This document shows, piece after piece, positions 17,811 through 27,091 of a stretch of 64,000 nucleotides of DNA. Position 1 is the stretch's first letter, and each line of letters starts with the position of its first letter. The notes beneath the pieces are model-generated. The model did not search any database. It saw nothing but the letters and a program-made list of their open reading frames with translations, and was not told the origin of the DNA. Made by a program: the position numbers and the translations under genes. Source of the DNA: Herbaspirillum sp. SJZ107 (lineage in GTDB: Bacteria > Pseudomonadota > Gammaproteobacteria > Burkholderiales > Burkholderiaceae_D); assembly GCF_006715485.1 (NCBI RefSeq), contig NZ_VFNH01000005.1, positions 401,768-465,767 of the forward strand, in the 5' to 3' direction.

Positions 17811-18578
17811 ATGACCGGCCTTCACGCTCCCCTCCGTTCGTTCAAGCTGCGTTCGTTCACCCGCCAGCGCGGCAGCACGCTTACCGGCATCATCATCGGC
17901 CTGGTCATCGGCCTCGGCATCGCGGTGGCGGTGGCGCTCACCATCACCAAGGGGGCGTCCCCGTTCACGGAGAAGACCGCGAAGGCCGGCCGTCCGGCCG
18001 ATCCGGCGCCGGGCCAGGCGCTCGATCCGAACAAGCCGATGTACGGCAACCGCGACGCCGCGCGCACCGCGAGCAAGGAAGTCGCGGAAAAGGCAGCGGC
18101 GCGCAGTGCCCGTCCGGCCGAGATGCCGGCGCCGGCACGCACACCGGCACCGGCAGCGGCGCCGTCGGACGATCCGCTGGGCGCGGCGATCGCCGGCCTG
18201 AAGGAACCGGCCGAGGCGCGTCCGGAACCGGCCCGCAGCGAGAGCCGCCAGGTGGCGATGAATACGCGACCATCGGCACCAGTGGCGGCGCCAACGACGG
18301 CACCGGCTTCGCCCTCTTCCTCTGCGTCGTCGGGCAGCGACAGGACCATCTATTACCTGCAGTTCGGCGCCTTCCGCAACATGTCGGACGCCGAAGCGAC
18401 GCGCGCCAAGCTGGCCCTGCTCGGTTTCGAAACCACGATCAGCGACCACACCAACGACAGCGGCGTGCTGCACCGCGTGCGCCTCGGCCCGTTCAACCAG
18501 GTCGAAGCCATGAACAAGGCGCGCGCCAAGCTGCTCGACAGCGGCGTCGACGTCGCCATCGTGCGCAACCAGCGCTAA
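17811..18578 (+). CDS. SPOR domain cell-division protein (first)
   Basis: 255 residues. A short basic cytoplasmic start, one membrane helix at about residues 20-44 (Gly/Ile-rich), a Pro/Ala-rich linker (about 50-170), and a C-terminal SPOR domain (about 178-255, YYLQFGAFRNMSDAE). SPOR domains bind denuded peptidoglycan at the septum; the arrangement is like DedD/FtsN. It follows argS by 38 bases, a linkage common in Burkholderiales. Confidence 0.88.
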   Translation: MTGLHAPLRSFKLRSFTRQRGSTLTGIIIGLVIGLGIAVAVALTITKGASPFTEKTAKAGRPADPAPGQALDPNKPMYGNRDAARTASKEVAEKAAARSARPAEMPAPARTPAPAAAPSDDPLGAAIAGLKEPAEARPEPARSESRQVAMNTRPSAPVAAPTTAPASPSSSASSGSDRTIYYLQFGAFRNMSDAEATRAKLALLGFETTISDHTNDSGVLHRVRLGPFNQVEAMNKARAKLLDSGVDVAIVRNQR

Positions 18579-18604
18579 CCAGGCATCCACCACGAGGAGT
18601 CTTC

Positions 18605-19264
18605 ATGCGCCCACTGCGCCGCCTGTTCTGCATCGCCCTGTTCGGCCTGGCCGCCGTCCAGCCTTTCGCTTCCGCCGCCGAGCCGCAGAACGGCAGCCAG
18701 TACCTGACGCTACCGACGCCGCAACCGACCGACACGGGCAAGAAAGTCGAGGTCATCGAATTCTTCGCCTATTACTGCCCGCACTGCTACGCCTTCGAGC
18801 CGCAGCTGGCGGCCTGGGTGAAGAAACAGGGCGACAACATCGTGTTCAAGCGCGTGCACGTGACTCCCGGCGCGTCCGCCCTGCCGCAGCAGCGCCTGTT
18901 CTACACGCTGGATGCGATGGGCCTGCTCGAGCAGTACCACCAGAAGGTGTTCGACGCCATGCACGTGCAGCGCCTGCGCCTCGGCAGCGACGACCAGGTC
19001 ATGGAATGGGCGGCCCAGAACGGCATCGACCGCGCCAGATTCGCCGATACCTGGCGCTCGTTCGGCATCCAGGCCAAGCTGCGCCGCGCCGGCGCCATGA
19101 TGGAGGCCTATAACGTCGACCACTGGCCGATGCTGGTGGTCGACGGCCGCTACGTCACCTCGCCGTCGCGCGTGCACCAGGGCGACACCGAGATGCAGCA
19201 ACAGCAGGCCACGCTGCAGGTGATGGACTGGCTGGTCGACAAGGCCAAAGCCGAGAAGCGATGA
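18605..19264 (+). CDS. dsbA: Thiol:disulfide interchange protein DsbA
   Basis: 219 residues with a signal peptide (to about residue 24, ASAAE). The thioredoxin-fold active site is CPHC at residues 58-61 (AYYCPHCYAFEP). The cis-Pro loop reads DHWPMLVVDG, where most DsbA proteins have a small or beta-branched residue before Pro, an unusual detail. It oxidises cysteines of periplasmic proteins. A GAGG site precedes the ATG. The stop overlaps the SDR start (ATGA). Confidence 0.92.
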   Translation: MRPLRRLFCIALFGLAAVQPFASAAEPQNGSQYLTLPTPQPTDTGKKVEVIEFFAYYCPHCYAFEPQLAAWVKKQGDNIVFKRVHVTPGASALPQQRLFYTLDAMGLLEQYHQKVFDAMHVQRLRLGSDDQVMEWAAQNGIDRARFADTWRSFGIQAKLRRAGAMMEAYNVDHWPMLVVDGRYVTSPSRVHQGDTEMQQQQATLQVMDWLVDKAKAEKR

Positions 19265-20049
19265 CGGACCGCGCCCAGCGCGTATTCATCACCGGCGCAT
19301 CGGGCGGCATCGGCGCCGCGCTGGCACGCGACTATGCGGCGCGAGGCGCCACCCTCGGCCTGCTGGGCCGGCGCCGCGAGGCGCTCGACAGCCTCGCCGC
19401 CGCCTTGCCCGGCACCCATCATGTGTATGCGGCGGACGTCACCGACCACGCGGCCGTGGCCGCCGCCGCGCATGACTTCATCGAGCGCGAAGGCGGCGCC
19501 GACATCGTGATCGCCTCGAGCGGCATCTCCTGCGGCACCCTCACCGAACGCCCGGAAGACCTGCCGCTGTTCGAGGAAATCCTGGCCGTGAACCTGACCG
19601 GCACCATCGCCACCTTCGCCCCGTTCATCGAATCGATGAAGAACGGCAGCGGCGCGCGCCGCCTGGTCGCGATCGGCAGCATGGCCGGCATCAGGGGCAT
19701 GAAAGGCGCCGGTGCCTACTGCGCCTCCAAGGCCGCCGTGCACAGCTATGCCGAAGCGCTGCGCCTCGAAATGAAACGATACGGCATCCGGGTGGTGACC
19801 ATCGCCCCCGGCTACATCGCCACCCCAATGACCCGCAACAACCGTTTTCCCATGCCTTTCCTGATGTCCGCCGAGCGCTTTGCCGCCCGCGCCGTGTCCA
19901 CCATTGCGCGCGGCCGCAGCTTCCGTGTGATTCCCTGGCAGATGGGCGTCGCCGCTGCCCTGCTGCGCCTGCTGCCGAACGCCGTGTTCGACGCCCTGTT
20001 CTCGCGCGCGCCGCAAAAGGCGCGCAAGCTGCCGTCGGGAGCCGCATGA
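19261..20049 (+). CDS. SDR family oxidoreductase
   Basis: 262 residues, classical short-chain dehydrogenase. The cofactor motif TGASGGIG lies at residues 11-18, with catalytic S near 140 (IGSMAGI) and YCASK near 155. The substrate is not evident. It overlaps dsbA upstream by four bases and birA downstream by four bases, so it is translated with them, but no shared pathway is apparent. Confidence 0.88.
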   Translation: MTDRAQRVFITGASGGIGAALARDYAARGATLGLLGRRREALDSLAAALPGTHHVYAADVTDHAAVAAAAHDFIEREGGADIVIASSGISCGTLTERPEDLPLFEEILAVNLTGTIATFAPFIESMKNGSGARRLVAIGSMAGIRGMKGAGAYCASKAAVHSYAEALRLEMKRYGIRVVTIAPGYIATPMTRNNRFPMPFLMSAERFAARAVSTIARGRSFRVIPWQMGVAAALLRLLPNAVFDALFSRAPQKARKLPSGAA

Positions 20050-20810
20050 TGGATGCGCAACGCATTGCTGCCCTGTCGTCCGCCGGCGTGGCGGTCGACG
20101 TCGTAGCGGAAACCGGCTCGACCAATGCCGACCTGCTGGCGCGCGCCGCCACGCTGTCCGCACCGCTGCTGCTGATCGCCGAACACCAGACCGCCGGCCG
20201 CGGCCGTGCCGGACGCAGCTGGCTGTCGGCGCCGGGCCATTCGCTGACCTTTTCGCTGGCCTGGCGTTTCGAGGGCGGCCTGCCGGCCCTGGCCGGCCTG
20301 CCGCTGGCGGTCGGCACGGCGCTGGCCGAAACCCTCGGCCGGCTCGGCCAGCCGGTCCAGCTGAAGTGGCCGAACGACCTGCTCAAGGACGGCGACAAGC
20401 TGGCCGGGATCCTGGTCGAGACCCAGGCGGCGGCGGCCGGCACCTGGGCCATCGTCGGCATCGGATTGAACCTCGCGATGCCCGACGAACTCGAAGAAAG
20501 GATCGGACGCCCGGTCGCCGCCGTGCCCTGGCTGGCACGGATGGACCGCGACGCCCTGATGGCCGCCCTGCTCGACGGTTTGGCGCAGGCGCTGCAGGCA
20601 TTCGCCGCCAAGGGCTTCGCCGCCTTCAGCGCGCGCTGGAACCTGCTGCATGCGTACCAGGGCCAGCCGGTGACCATCGTCGACCGCGGCGAAGTGCTGC
20701 ACGAAGGCCTGGCCGCCGGCGTCGACGATGGCGGCCGCCTGCTGCTCGACACCGAGGACGGCCGCATCGCGATCGTGGCCGGCGACGTGTCGCTGCGCGT
20801 CAAAACCTGA
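20046..20810 (+). CDS. birA: Biotin--[acetyl-CoA-carboxylase] ligase
   Basis: 254 residues. The biotin protein ligase catalytic domain carries GRGRAGRSW near residue 53 and KWPNDLL near 110. The C-terminal SH3-like domain is present. There is no N-terminal helix-turn-helix, so this is a class I ligase that biotinylates carboxylase carrier proteins without repressing bio genes. The ATG overlaps the SDR stop. It lies directly before coaX, a common pairing of two cofactor genes. Confidence 0.93.
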   Translation: MMDAQRIAALSSAGVAVDVVAETGSTNADLLARAATLSAPLLLIAEHQTAGRGRAGRSWLSAPGHSLTFSLAWRFEGGLPALAGLPLAVGTALAETLGRLGQPVQLKWPNDLLKDGDKLAGILVETQAAAAGTWAIVGIGLNLAMPDELEERIGRPVAAVPWLARMDRDALMAALLDGLAQALQAFAAKGFAAFSARWNLLHAYQGQPVTIVDRGEVLHEGLAAGVDDGGRLLLDTEDGRIAIVAGDVSLRVKT

Positions 20811-20821
20811 AGGAGACTGAC

Positions 20822-21583
20822 ATGCTGCTGCTGGTCGATGCAGGCAATACCCGGGTCAAATGGGCACTGGCTGCGGACGCGCCCGGCAAGGGGATCGATG
20901 CGGGTGACTGGGTGACCCACGGCGCCGTGCTGCACGCGGAACTGGAACGTCTGCCGGCGGCATGGCTGGGACAAGGTATCACCCGCGCCATCGTCTCCAA
21001 CGTGGCCGGCGCCGCCATGCGCGCCGAGCTGGAAGCCCTGCTGGTGGCCTTATTGCCGGATCTCGCACCGGAATGGTTCGTGGCGGTGCCGGAACTGGCG
21101 GGCTTGCGCAACGGCTACCGCAATCCCGGCCAGCTCGGCAGCGACCGTTTCGCCGCCGCGCTCGGCGCACGCACGCTGGCGCCGGGGCAGGCGCTGGTGG
21201 TGGCCACCTGCGGCACCGCGACCACGGTGGATGCGGTCAGTGCCGACGGCGTCTTCATCGGCGGCATGATCCTGCCCGGTGTCGGCCTGATGCTGGGCGC
21301 GCTGGCGCGCGGCACCGCCCAATTGCCGCAGGTGGCCACCGGCGACCTCCCTGCCGTCTTCGCCGACAATACCCAGGACGCCATCCTGTCCGGCTGCCTG
21401 TCGGCCCAGGCCGGCGCCATCGAGCGCGCCTGCGCCGCCCACGGCGCCGCGCTGTGCATCGTTTCCGGCGGCGCCGCCGGCCACGTCGCTCCCTTGCTGT
21501 CGGTGCCCTACCGTTTGCTGGATAATATCGTTCTGGTCGGCTTGCACGCCGCCGCTTCCGTCATGGGGAATCCGCCTTGCTGA
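20822..21583 (+). CDS. coaX: Type III pantothenate kinase CoaX
   Basis: 253 residues. The ATG has a strong AGGAGA site 6 bases upstream; the frame is open earlier but that is within birA. The ASKHA phosphate motif DAGNTRVKW is at residues 5-13; ATCGTATTVD and GGMILPGVGLM are further family motifs. It phosphorylates pantothenate in the first step of coenzyme A synthesis, and type III enzymes are not inhibited by CoA. Its 3' end overlaps the TTG start of the next gene. Confidence 0.94.
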   Translation: MLLLVDAGNTRVKWALAADAPGKGIDAGDWVTHGAVLHAELERLPAAWLGQGITRAIVSNVAGAAMRAELEALLVALLPDLAPEWFVAVPELAGLRNGYRNPGQLGSDRFAAALGARTLAPGQALVVATCGTATTVDAVSADGVFIGGMILPGVGLMLGALARGTAQLPQVATGDLPAVFADNTQDAILSGCLSAQAGAIERACAAHGAALCIVSGGAAGHVAPLLSVPYRLLDNIVLVGLHAAASVMGNPPC

Positions 21584-22356
21584 GATTTGCTTTCTGGTCG
21601 CTGCTGTTCCTGAATGCCGCCCTGTTCGCCTACGGCCAGGGCTATCTCGGCACGGGCAACGGCGACGACCACGAACCGGCGCGCCTGAAGCGCCAGTTCA
21701 ATACACCCAAGCTGGTGGTGCTGACCGCCGAGCAGGCGGAAGCTGCGGCCAAGGCGGCGCCGGCACCGACCGCGCCGGGCGACAGCGGGAACGACAGCGC
21801 GAATGACAGCACCGCAGCGGACGGCAAACCGGCCGCACCCGCCGTAGCGCCGCCGCAACTGGCAACGCCGGCGCGGCCGCCGGCAGCCGACCTGGCCTGC
21901 CTCGACATCGGCACCTTCAGCGCCAACGGGGCGAAGCGTTTCGAGGCGCGCATGGCCGCGCTCGACCTGGGCGAGCGCGCCGCCGCGGGCCGCCAGACCG
22001 TGCAGGCGCAGGACGTCGGCAGCTGGCTGGTCAACATCCCGTCGCAGGGCAGCAAGGAAGCGGCCGACCGCAAGGCGAACGAACTGCGCAACCTGGGCGT
22101 GACCAATTTCTTCATCATCCGCGACGAGTCGCCGCTGAAGTTCGGCATCTCGCTCGGCCTGTTCAAGACCGAGAGCGGCGCCCAGAACCTGCTCGCCCAG
22201 CTCGGCAAGCAGGGCGTGCACACGGCCCGCATCACCCCGCGCGGCCCGCAGACCACGCGCTACATGTACCGCCTGCGCGGCCTCGACGAAGCCACGCGCA
22301 AGCGCGTCGTCGGCTATGCCGAGCGCTACGATGCGGAAGCGAAGCGCTGCAGCTGA
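21577..22356 (+). CDS. SPOR domain protein (second), TTG start
   Basis: 259 residues. The start is a TTG, overlapping the coaX stop by 7 bases; GGGGA lies about 8 bases upstream and there is no ATG nearby that keeps the hydrophobic N-terminus. A membrane helix (about 2-20) is followed by an Ala/Pro/Asp-rich linker and a SPOR-like C-terminal domain (about 140-220, IRDESPLKFGISLGLFKTE). It probably sits in the inner membrane with its peptidoglycan-binding part in the periplasm. The stop abuts the convergent rlpA stop. Confidence 0.75.
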   Translation: MLRFAFWSLLFLNAALFAYGQGYLGTGNGDDHEPARLKRQFNTPKLVVLTAEQAEAAAKAAPAPTAPGDSGNDSANDSTAADGKPAAPAVAPPQLATPARPPAADLACLDIGTFSANGAKRFEARMAALDLGERAAAGRQTVQAQDVGSWLVNIPSQGSKEAADRKANELRNLGVTNFFIIRDESPLKFGISLGLFKTESGAQNLLAQLGKQGVHTARITPRGPQTTRYMYRLRGLDEATRKRVVGYAERYDAEAKRCS

Positions 22357-23430
22357 TCAGCGCTTGATGACGATCGGCTTGAGTCCCAGCGACGACGGCA
22401 ATGCGCGCGCCGCATCCTGCGCCATGGCGCGGGTTTCATAGGGTCCGCTGACCAGGCGATTCACGCTGCCCGAGCGCACCACTTCCAATGCCTGCGCGAC
22501 GCCCGATTTCTTCAGCATCTCGCTCATCTCTTCCGCCTTGCCTTCGCGCCCGAAGGCGCCCAGCTGCAGGTAGAAACCCGACGCCGCATTCGGGGCCGCA
22601 GCGGCCGGAGCGGACGCAGCGGACGATATGGCCCGGGACGCAGGCTGCGGCTTGGCCACCGCGGCGCTGTCCAGGTTGACGCGGTCTTCCAGCATCAGCG
22701 CAGCGATGTCCGGCGGCGGCAGCGCCTGGGCGGCCGAGGTGGCGGCGCGGCGCGTGGTGGCGATGCGGGTGCCGTCGTCCGGGAACAGGCGCTCGACCTC
22801 GACCTGGTGGCTGCCCTTGCCCAGCAGGCCGAGCTTGAGCGCGGCCGTGTAGGAGACGTCGATCAGGCGGTCCGAGTGGAAGGGACCGCGGTCGTTGATG
22901 CGCACCACCACCGACTTGCCGGTTTCGGTGCTGGTGATGCGCGCGTAGGACGGGATCGGCAGCGTCGGGTGCGCGGCCGTCATCTTGTACATGTCGTAGG
23001 GCTCGCCCGACGAGGTGCGCTGGCCATGGAACTTGACGCCGTACCAGCTGGCGATACCCTGCTGCACGTAGGGTTCGCTGCCCAGCAGCGGCGTGTAGGT
23101 GGTGCCGAATACCGCGTACGGCCGGTTGGCGAACTTGGCGTAGGGTTCGTACTTGACCACCGCATCCGGCACGTCGGCCAGGCCGGGCGGCGGGTTGTCG
23201 CCGGGGCCGTCGTCCTGGTAGTAGCCGCCGCGCCCGGAGCCGGCCGCGGGGAGCTTCGGCAGGTCCGGGTTGAGCTTGCCGTGGTTGGCCGTCACCTTGT
23301 GCTTCCAGGGCAAGGGGATCAGGCTTTTGTGTTCGCCGTTTTCGCTGGTGGTGCCGCAGCCGGTCATCATTGCCAATAACGCAACGACGGCCGACAGGCG
23401 CACCGGAATGGCCTGTGCTTTGTCTTTCAT
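22357..23430 (-). CDS. rlpA: Septal ring lytic transglycosylase RlpA
   Basis: 357 residues. Lipoprotein signal with lipobox MTGC (Cys near residue 25). A double-psi beta-barrel domain (about 120-210, GIASWYGVKFHG and VRINDRGPFHSDRLIDVS) is followed by a linker and a C-terminal SPOR domain (about 280-355). RlpA cleaves naked glycan strands at the division site. It is the last gene of the mre/rod operon, one base after rodA. Confidence 0.93.
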   Translation of the reverse strand: MKDKAQAIPVRLSAVVALLAMMTGCGTTSENGEHKSLIPLPWKHKVTANHGKLNPDLPKLPAAGSGRGGYYQDDGPGDNPPPGLADVPDAVVKYEPYAKFANRPYAVFGTTYTPLLGSEPYVQQGIASWYGVKFHGQRTSSGEPYDMYKMTAAHPTLPIPSYARITSTETGKSVVVRINDRGPFHSDRLIDVSYTAALKLGLLGKGSHQVEVERLFPDDGTRIATTRRAATSAAQALPPPDIAALMLEDRVNLDSAAVAKPQPASRAISSAASAPAAAAPNAASGFYLQLGAFGREGKAEEMSEMLKKSGVAQALEVVRSGSVNRLVSGPYETRAMAQDAARALPSSLGLKPIVIKR

Positions 23431-23431
23431 G

Positions 23432-24547
23432 TCAGGTCTGCACCAGTTTGCGGTGTTTTTGAATGCTCATCAATATACCAGAGCATAGTCCCAGCGTAAT
23501 CAACGCGGTACCGCCATAGCTCATGAACGGCAGGGGCACGCCGACCACGGGCAGGATGCCGCTGACCATGCCCATGTTGACGAACGCATAGGTAAAAAAC
23601 ATCATCGACACCGAGCCGGCGACGAGACGCGTGAACAGGTTCGGCGCATTCGCCGCGATCATCATGCTGCGCCCGATCAGCAGCAGGTACAGGAACAGCA
23701 GCAGCAGGTTGCCGACCAGGCCGAATTCTTCCGAATACACCGAGAAGATGAAGTCGGTGGTGCGCTCGGGGATGAATTCCAGGTAGGCCTGGGTCCCCTT
23801 CATGTAGCCCTTGCCGGACACGCCGCCGGAGCCGATCGCGATCACCGACTGGATGATGTGGAAGCCCTTGCCGAGCGGGTCGGAGGTGGGGTCGATCAGC
23901 GTCATGATGCGTTCGCGCTGGTAGTCGTGCATCATCGACCAGGCCACCGGCAAGCTGGCGCCGCCCGCCACCGCCAGGCCGGCCAGCGCCTTCCACGACA
24001 GCCCGGCCAGGAAGATCACGTAGAAGCCGGAGGCGCCGACCAGCAGCGCGGTGCCGAGGTCGGGCTGGCGTGCGATCAGGCCGAACGGGATCAGCAGCAG
24101 CAGCGCCGCCACCAGGAAGGATTTCCAGTTCAGCAGCCCGGCGCGCGTCTGGAAATACCAGGCCAGCATCAGCGGCGTGGCGATCTTGAGGATTTCGGAG
24201 GGCTGGATGTCGACCCCCACGTGCAGCCAGCGCCGTGCCCCCTTCTTGATGATGCCGAACAGCGCCACCGCGATCAGCAGCGTCACCCCGAAAGTGTAGA
24301 TCGGCACCGCGATGCGCAGCAGGGTCTGGGGCGGCACGTTGGCCGCGACCCACATCACGATGAAGGAGAGCAGGATGTTGCGCATCTGCCCTTCCATGCG
24401 CCCAGGGAAGTCGTGGCCGGCCGAACTCATGGTCAGGGTGCCGACCGAGAACAGCAGGAACAGGATCAGCGCCAGCGGGCCGTCGAAGACGGTGAAATAC
24501 GGTTTCAGGCGCCGGCTCAGCGAGCGCCTTTCCGGGATGTGGGCCAT
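23432..24547 (-). CDS. rodA: Rod-shape peptidoglycan polymerase RodA
   Basis: 371 residues with about ten membrane helices, a SEDS-family protein. Typical segments include WLHVGVDIQPSE and EFGLVGNLLL, and a C-terminal SYGGTALI motif. RodA is the glycosyltransferase of the elongasome and works with PBP2, encoded 3 bases upstream. Start ATG lies 4 bases after the mrdA stop, so translation is coupled. Confidence 0.95.
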   Translation of the reverse strand: MAHIPERRSLSRRLKPYFTVFDGPLALILFLLFSVGTLTMSSAGHDFPGRMEGQMRNILLSFIVMWVAANVPPQTLLRIAVPIYTFGVTLLIAVALFGIIKKGARRWLHVGVDIQPSEILKIATPLMLAWYFQTRAGLLNWKSFLVAALLLLIPFGLIARQPDLGTALLVGASGFYVIFLAGLSWKALAGLAVAGGASLPVAWSMMHDYQRERIMTLIDPTSDPLGKGFHIIQSVIAIGSGGVSGKGYMKGTQAYLEFIPERTTDFIFSVYSEEFGLVGNLLLLFLYLLLIGRSMMIAANAPNLFTRLVAGSVSMMFFTYAFVNMGMVSGILPVVGVPLPFMSYGGTALITLGLCSGILMSIQKHRKLVQT

Positions 24548-24550
24548 CGC

Positions 24551-26548
24551 TCAGTCTTCCTTGTTACCGGGCGTCTCGCCGCCCGGCGGCTTCGGCTGGC
24601 CGGCGTTCGGACCGAAGGATTCTTCGGGGATCGCCATGTCTTCCTTCTGGATTGCCGCCGCCGGCGCCGGCTTGGCCTTGTCGCCGGGACGCTTGCCCAG
24701 CAGGTAGTAGTCGAGCGCCTTGCGGACGATCGGCGCCGCATAGGTGGAGCCGAAGCCGGCATTCTCGACCACCATCGCGATCGCGATCTTCGGCTTGTCG
24801 GCCGGGGCAAAAGCGGTGAACAGCGCGTTGTCGCGCAGGCGCTCGGGCGTCATGTTGTGGTTGTACTTGGCACCCTTCAGGCCCACCACCTGGGCGGTAC
24901 CGGTCTTGCCGCCGACCGTGTAGCCGGCGTTGCGGAAGGCCATGTAGCCGGTGCCGGGCGCCTTGCCGTCGGTGGTGACGCCCACCATCGCGTTCTTGAT
25001 GACGTCGATGTTCTGCTGCTTGAGCGGAATGCGGCCCGATTCCTTGGCCACCGTCAGCGTACGCTGCTTGGTACCGCCGTCTTCCAGGATCTTGACCAGG
25101 TGCGGCTTCATGACCACGCCGTTATTGGCCAGCGTCGATACCGCATGCGCCAGCTGCAGCATGGTGTAGCTGTTGAAGCCCTGGCCGATGCTGATCGAGA
25201 TGGTGTCGCCGCCGACCCACTTCTGGGCCGCCCGGTTGCGCTTGAAGCGTTCGCGCTTCCACTCCTGCGACGGCAGCACGCCCGCTTTCTCGTGGTCGAG
25301 GTCGATGCCGGTCGGCGAACCGAAGCCGAACTGCTTCATGAAGCCGCTGATGGCGTCGATCCCCATCTCGTTGCCGAGCTGGTAGTAATAGGTGTCGCAG
25401 GACACCACGATCGAGCGGTACATGTCGATGTAGCCGTGGCCGCCCGGCTTGTCGTCGTTGAAGCGGTGCCCGCCCAGCATGAAGAAGCCGGCGTCGCTGA
25501 TGCCCTGCTCCGGGCGGCGCTTGCCGAGTTCCAGCGCGGCCAGCGCCATGAAGGGCTTGAAGGTGGAGCCCGGCGGATAGGTGCCCGACAGCGGACGGTT
25601 CATCAGCGGGCGGTCGAGCGAGGTATTCAGCTCGTTCCAGCTCTGGCTGTCGATACCGTCGACGAACAGGTTGGGGTCGAAGCCGGGGCGCGACACGTAG
25701 GCCAGCACGTCGCCGGTCTCGGGCTCGATCGCCACCAGGGCGCCGCGGAAGTCGCCGAAGGCTTCCTCGATCACCTTCTGCAGCTCGATGTCGAGCGACA
25801 GGATCAGGTTGGTGCCCGGCACTGGCGGCGTGCGCGACAGCGTGCGGATCGCGCGGCCGCCGGCTGAACGCTCGACTTCCTCGTAGCCGGTCTGGCCGTG
25901 CAGCTGCTTTTCGTAGCTCTTCTCGACGCCTTCCTTGCCGATGTGGTCGGTGCCGGTGTAGTTGGCAGCATCGTCGCCGGCCTCGATGACCTTGGCGTCG
26001 TTCTGGCTGATGCGGCCGATGTAGCCCAGTACGTGCGAGGCGATCTCGCCCAGCGGGTACTGGCGGAACAGGCGCGCCTGCACTTCGACGCCGGGGAAGC
26101 GGAAACGCTGGGCGGTGAAGCGCGCGACCTCGTCGTCGGTCAGGCGGGTGCGGATCGGGACGCTGGCAAAATTCTTCGACTCTTCCAGCAGGCGCTTGAA
26201 GCGCTTCTTGTCCTTGGCTTCGATCGTGACCAGCTTGCCCAGTTCGTCGATCACGGAATCCAGGTTGGCTTCCAGCTTGGACGGGGTGATCTCGAGCGTG
26301 TAGGCCGAGTAGTTGCTGGCCAGGACCACGCCGTTGCGGTCCAGGATCAGGCCGCGGTTGGGGACGATCGGCACCAGCGCGATGCGGTTGTCCTCGGCCT
26401 GCGCCATGTACTGGTTGTGCTTGACGACCTGCAGCCACACCCAGCGGGTGACCAGCAGGCCGAAGCAGATGAACACGAACACCACCATCGCCGTCAGGCG
26501 CATACGGAACAGGTGGATCTCGCGATCGCTGTCTTTAATTTCGGTCAT
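24551..26548 (-). CDS. mrdA: Penicillin-binding protein 2
   Basis: 665 residues. A short cytoplasmic tail, one membrane helix (about 17-40), the pedestal domain and a transpeptidase domain. The active-site serine is in GSTFKPFMA near residue 325, the SxN motif in SCDTYYYQLG, and KTGT in GGKTGTAQV near 545. It cross-links lateral-wall peptidoglycan with RodA. The C-terminus is a Pro/Gly-rich tail. It lies 22 bases after mreD. Confidence 0.95.
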   Translation of the reverse strand: MTEIKDSDREIHLFRMRLTAMVVFVFICFGLLVTRWVWLQVVKHNQYMAQAEDNRIALVPIVPNRGLILDRNGVVLASNYSAYTLEITPSKLEANLDSVIDELGKLVTIEAKDKKRFKRLLEESKNFASVPIRTRLTDDEVARFTAQRFRFPGVEVQARLFRQYPLGEIASHVLGYIGRISQNDAKVIEAGDDAANYTGTDHIGKEGVEKSYEKQLHGQTGYEEVERSAGGRAIRTLSRTPPVPGTNLILSLDIELQKVIEEAFGDFRGALVAIEPETGDVLAYVSRPGFDPNLFVDGIDSQSWNELNTSLDRPLMNRPLSGTYPPGSTFKPFMALAALELGKRRPEQGISDAGFFMLGGHRFNDDKPGGHGYIDMYRSIVVSCDTYYYQLGNEMGIDAISGFMKQFGFGSPTGIDLDHEKAGVLPSQEWKRERFKRNRAAQKWVGGDTISISIGQGFNSYTMLQLAHAVSTLANNGVVMKPHLVKILEDGGTKQRTLTVAKESGRIPLKQQNIDVIKNAMVGVTTDGKAPGTGYMAFRNAGYTVGGKTGTAQVVGLKGAKYNHNMTPERLRDNALFTAFAPADKPKIAIAMVVENAGFGSTYAAPIVRKALDYYLLGKRPGDKAKPAPAAAIQKEDMAIPEESFGPNAGQPKPPGGETPGNKED

Positions 26549-26569
26549 GCGATAAGGTTGAAGTGCCCT

Positions 26570-27091
26570 TTAGATCGGGCGCGTATGGTCTTTGTCGACC
26601 GCGCGGCGCTGCGGCGCCAGCAGCAGCCAGGTGATCACCGGCCACAGGGCCACCGCGATCAGGCTCTCGATGAAATGCAGCCAGCCGGGAAAGCGGCCGG
26701 TCACGAAGAAGCGCACCAGCACCTGGATCGCCTGGGTCAGCAACAGCAGCGGGAACACGTGCATCGCCTGCGTCATCAGCGGGAACCACAGGACCCGGCG
26801 GTGGATCATGATCGCCAGGTAGGAAAGCAGAGTATACGCCAGCGCGTTCTCGCCGAGCAGGGTCGCGTCGTGCACGTCCATCAGCAATCCCATGCAGAAG
26901 GCGATGCCGATGCCGACCTTGCGCGGCTGGTGGATACCCCAGAACACCAGCACCAGCGCGACGAAATCGGGCGCGCCGATCCAGCGGCCCCACGGCAGCA
27001 GGTTGAGCATGAAGGCGCACACCAGGCTGAAGGCGATGAACAGCGGGCTGGCCGGCAGCAGGATGTAATGCGGACGGGTCGTCGTGGGCAT
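26570..27091 (-). CDS. mreD: Rod shape-determining protein MreD
   Basis: 173 residues, almost entirely hydrophobic, with five or six membrane helices. Position between mreC and mrdA and the segment WGIHQPRKVGIGIAF identify it as MreD. It is an inner-membrane member of the elongasome. Its start shares one base with the mreC stop (TGATG). Confidence 0.92.
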   Translation of the reverse strand: MPTTTRPHYILLPASPLFIAFSLVCAFMLNLLPWGRWIGAPDFVALVLVFWGIHQPRKVGIGIAFCMGLLMDVHDATLLGENALAYTLLSYLAIMIHRRVLWFPLMTQAMHVFPLLLLTQAIQVLVRFFVTGRFPGWLHFIESLIAVALWPVITWLLLAPQRRAVDKDHTRPI

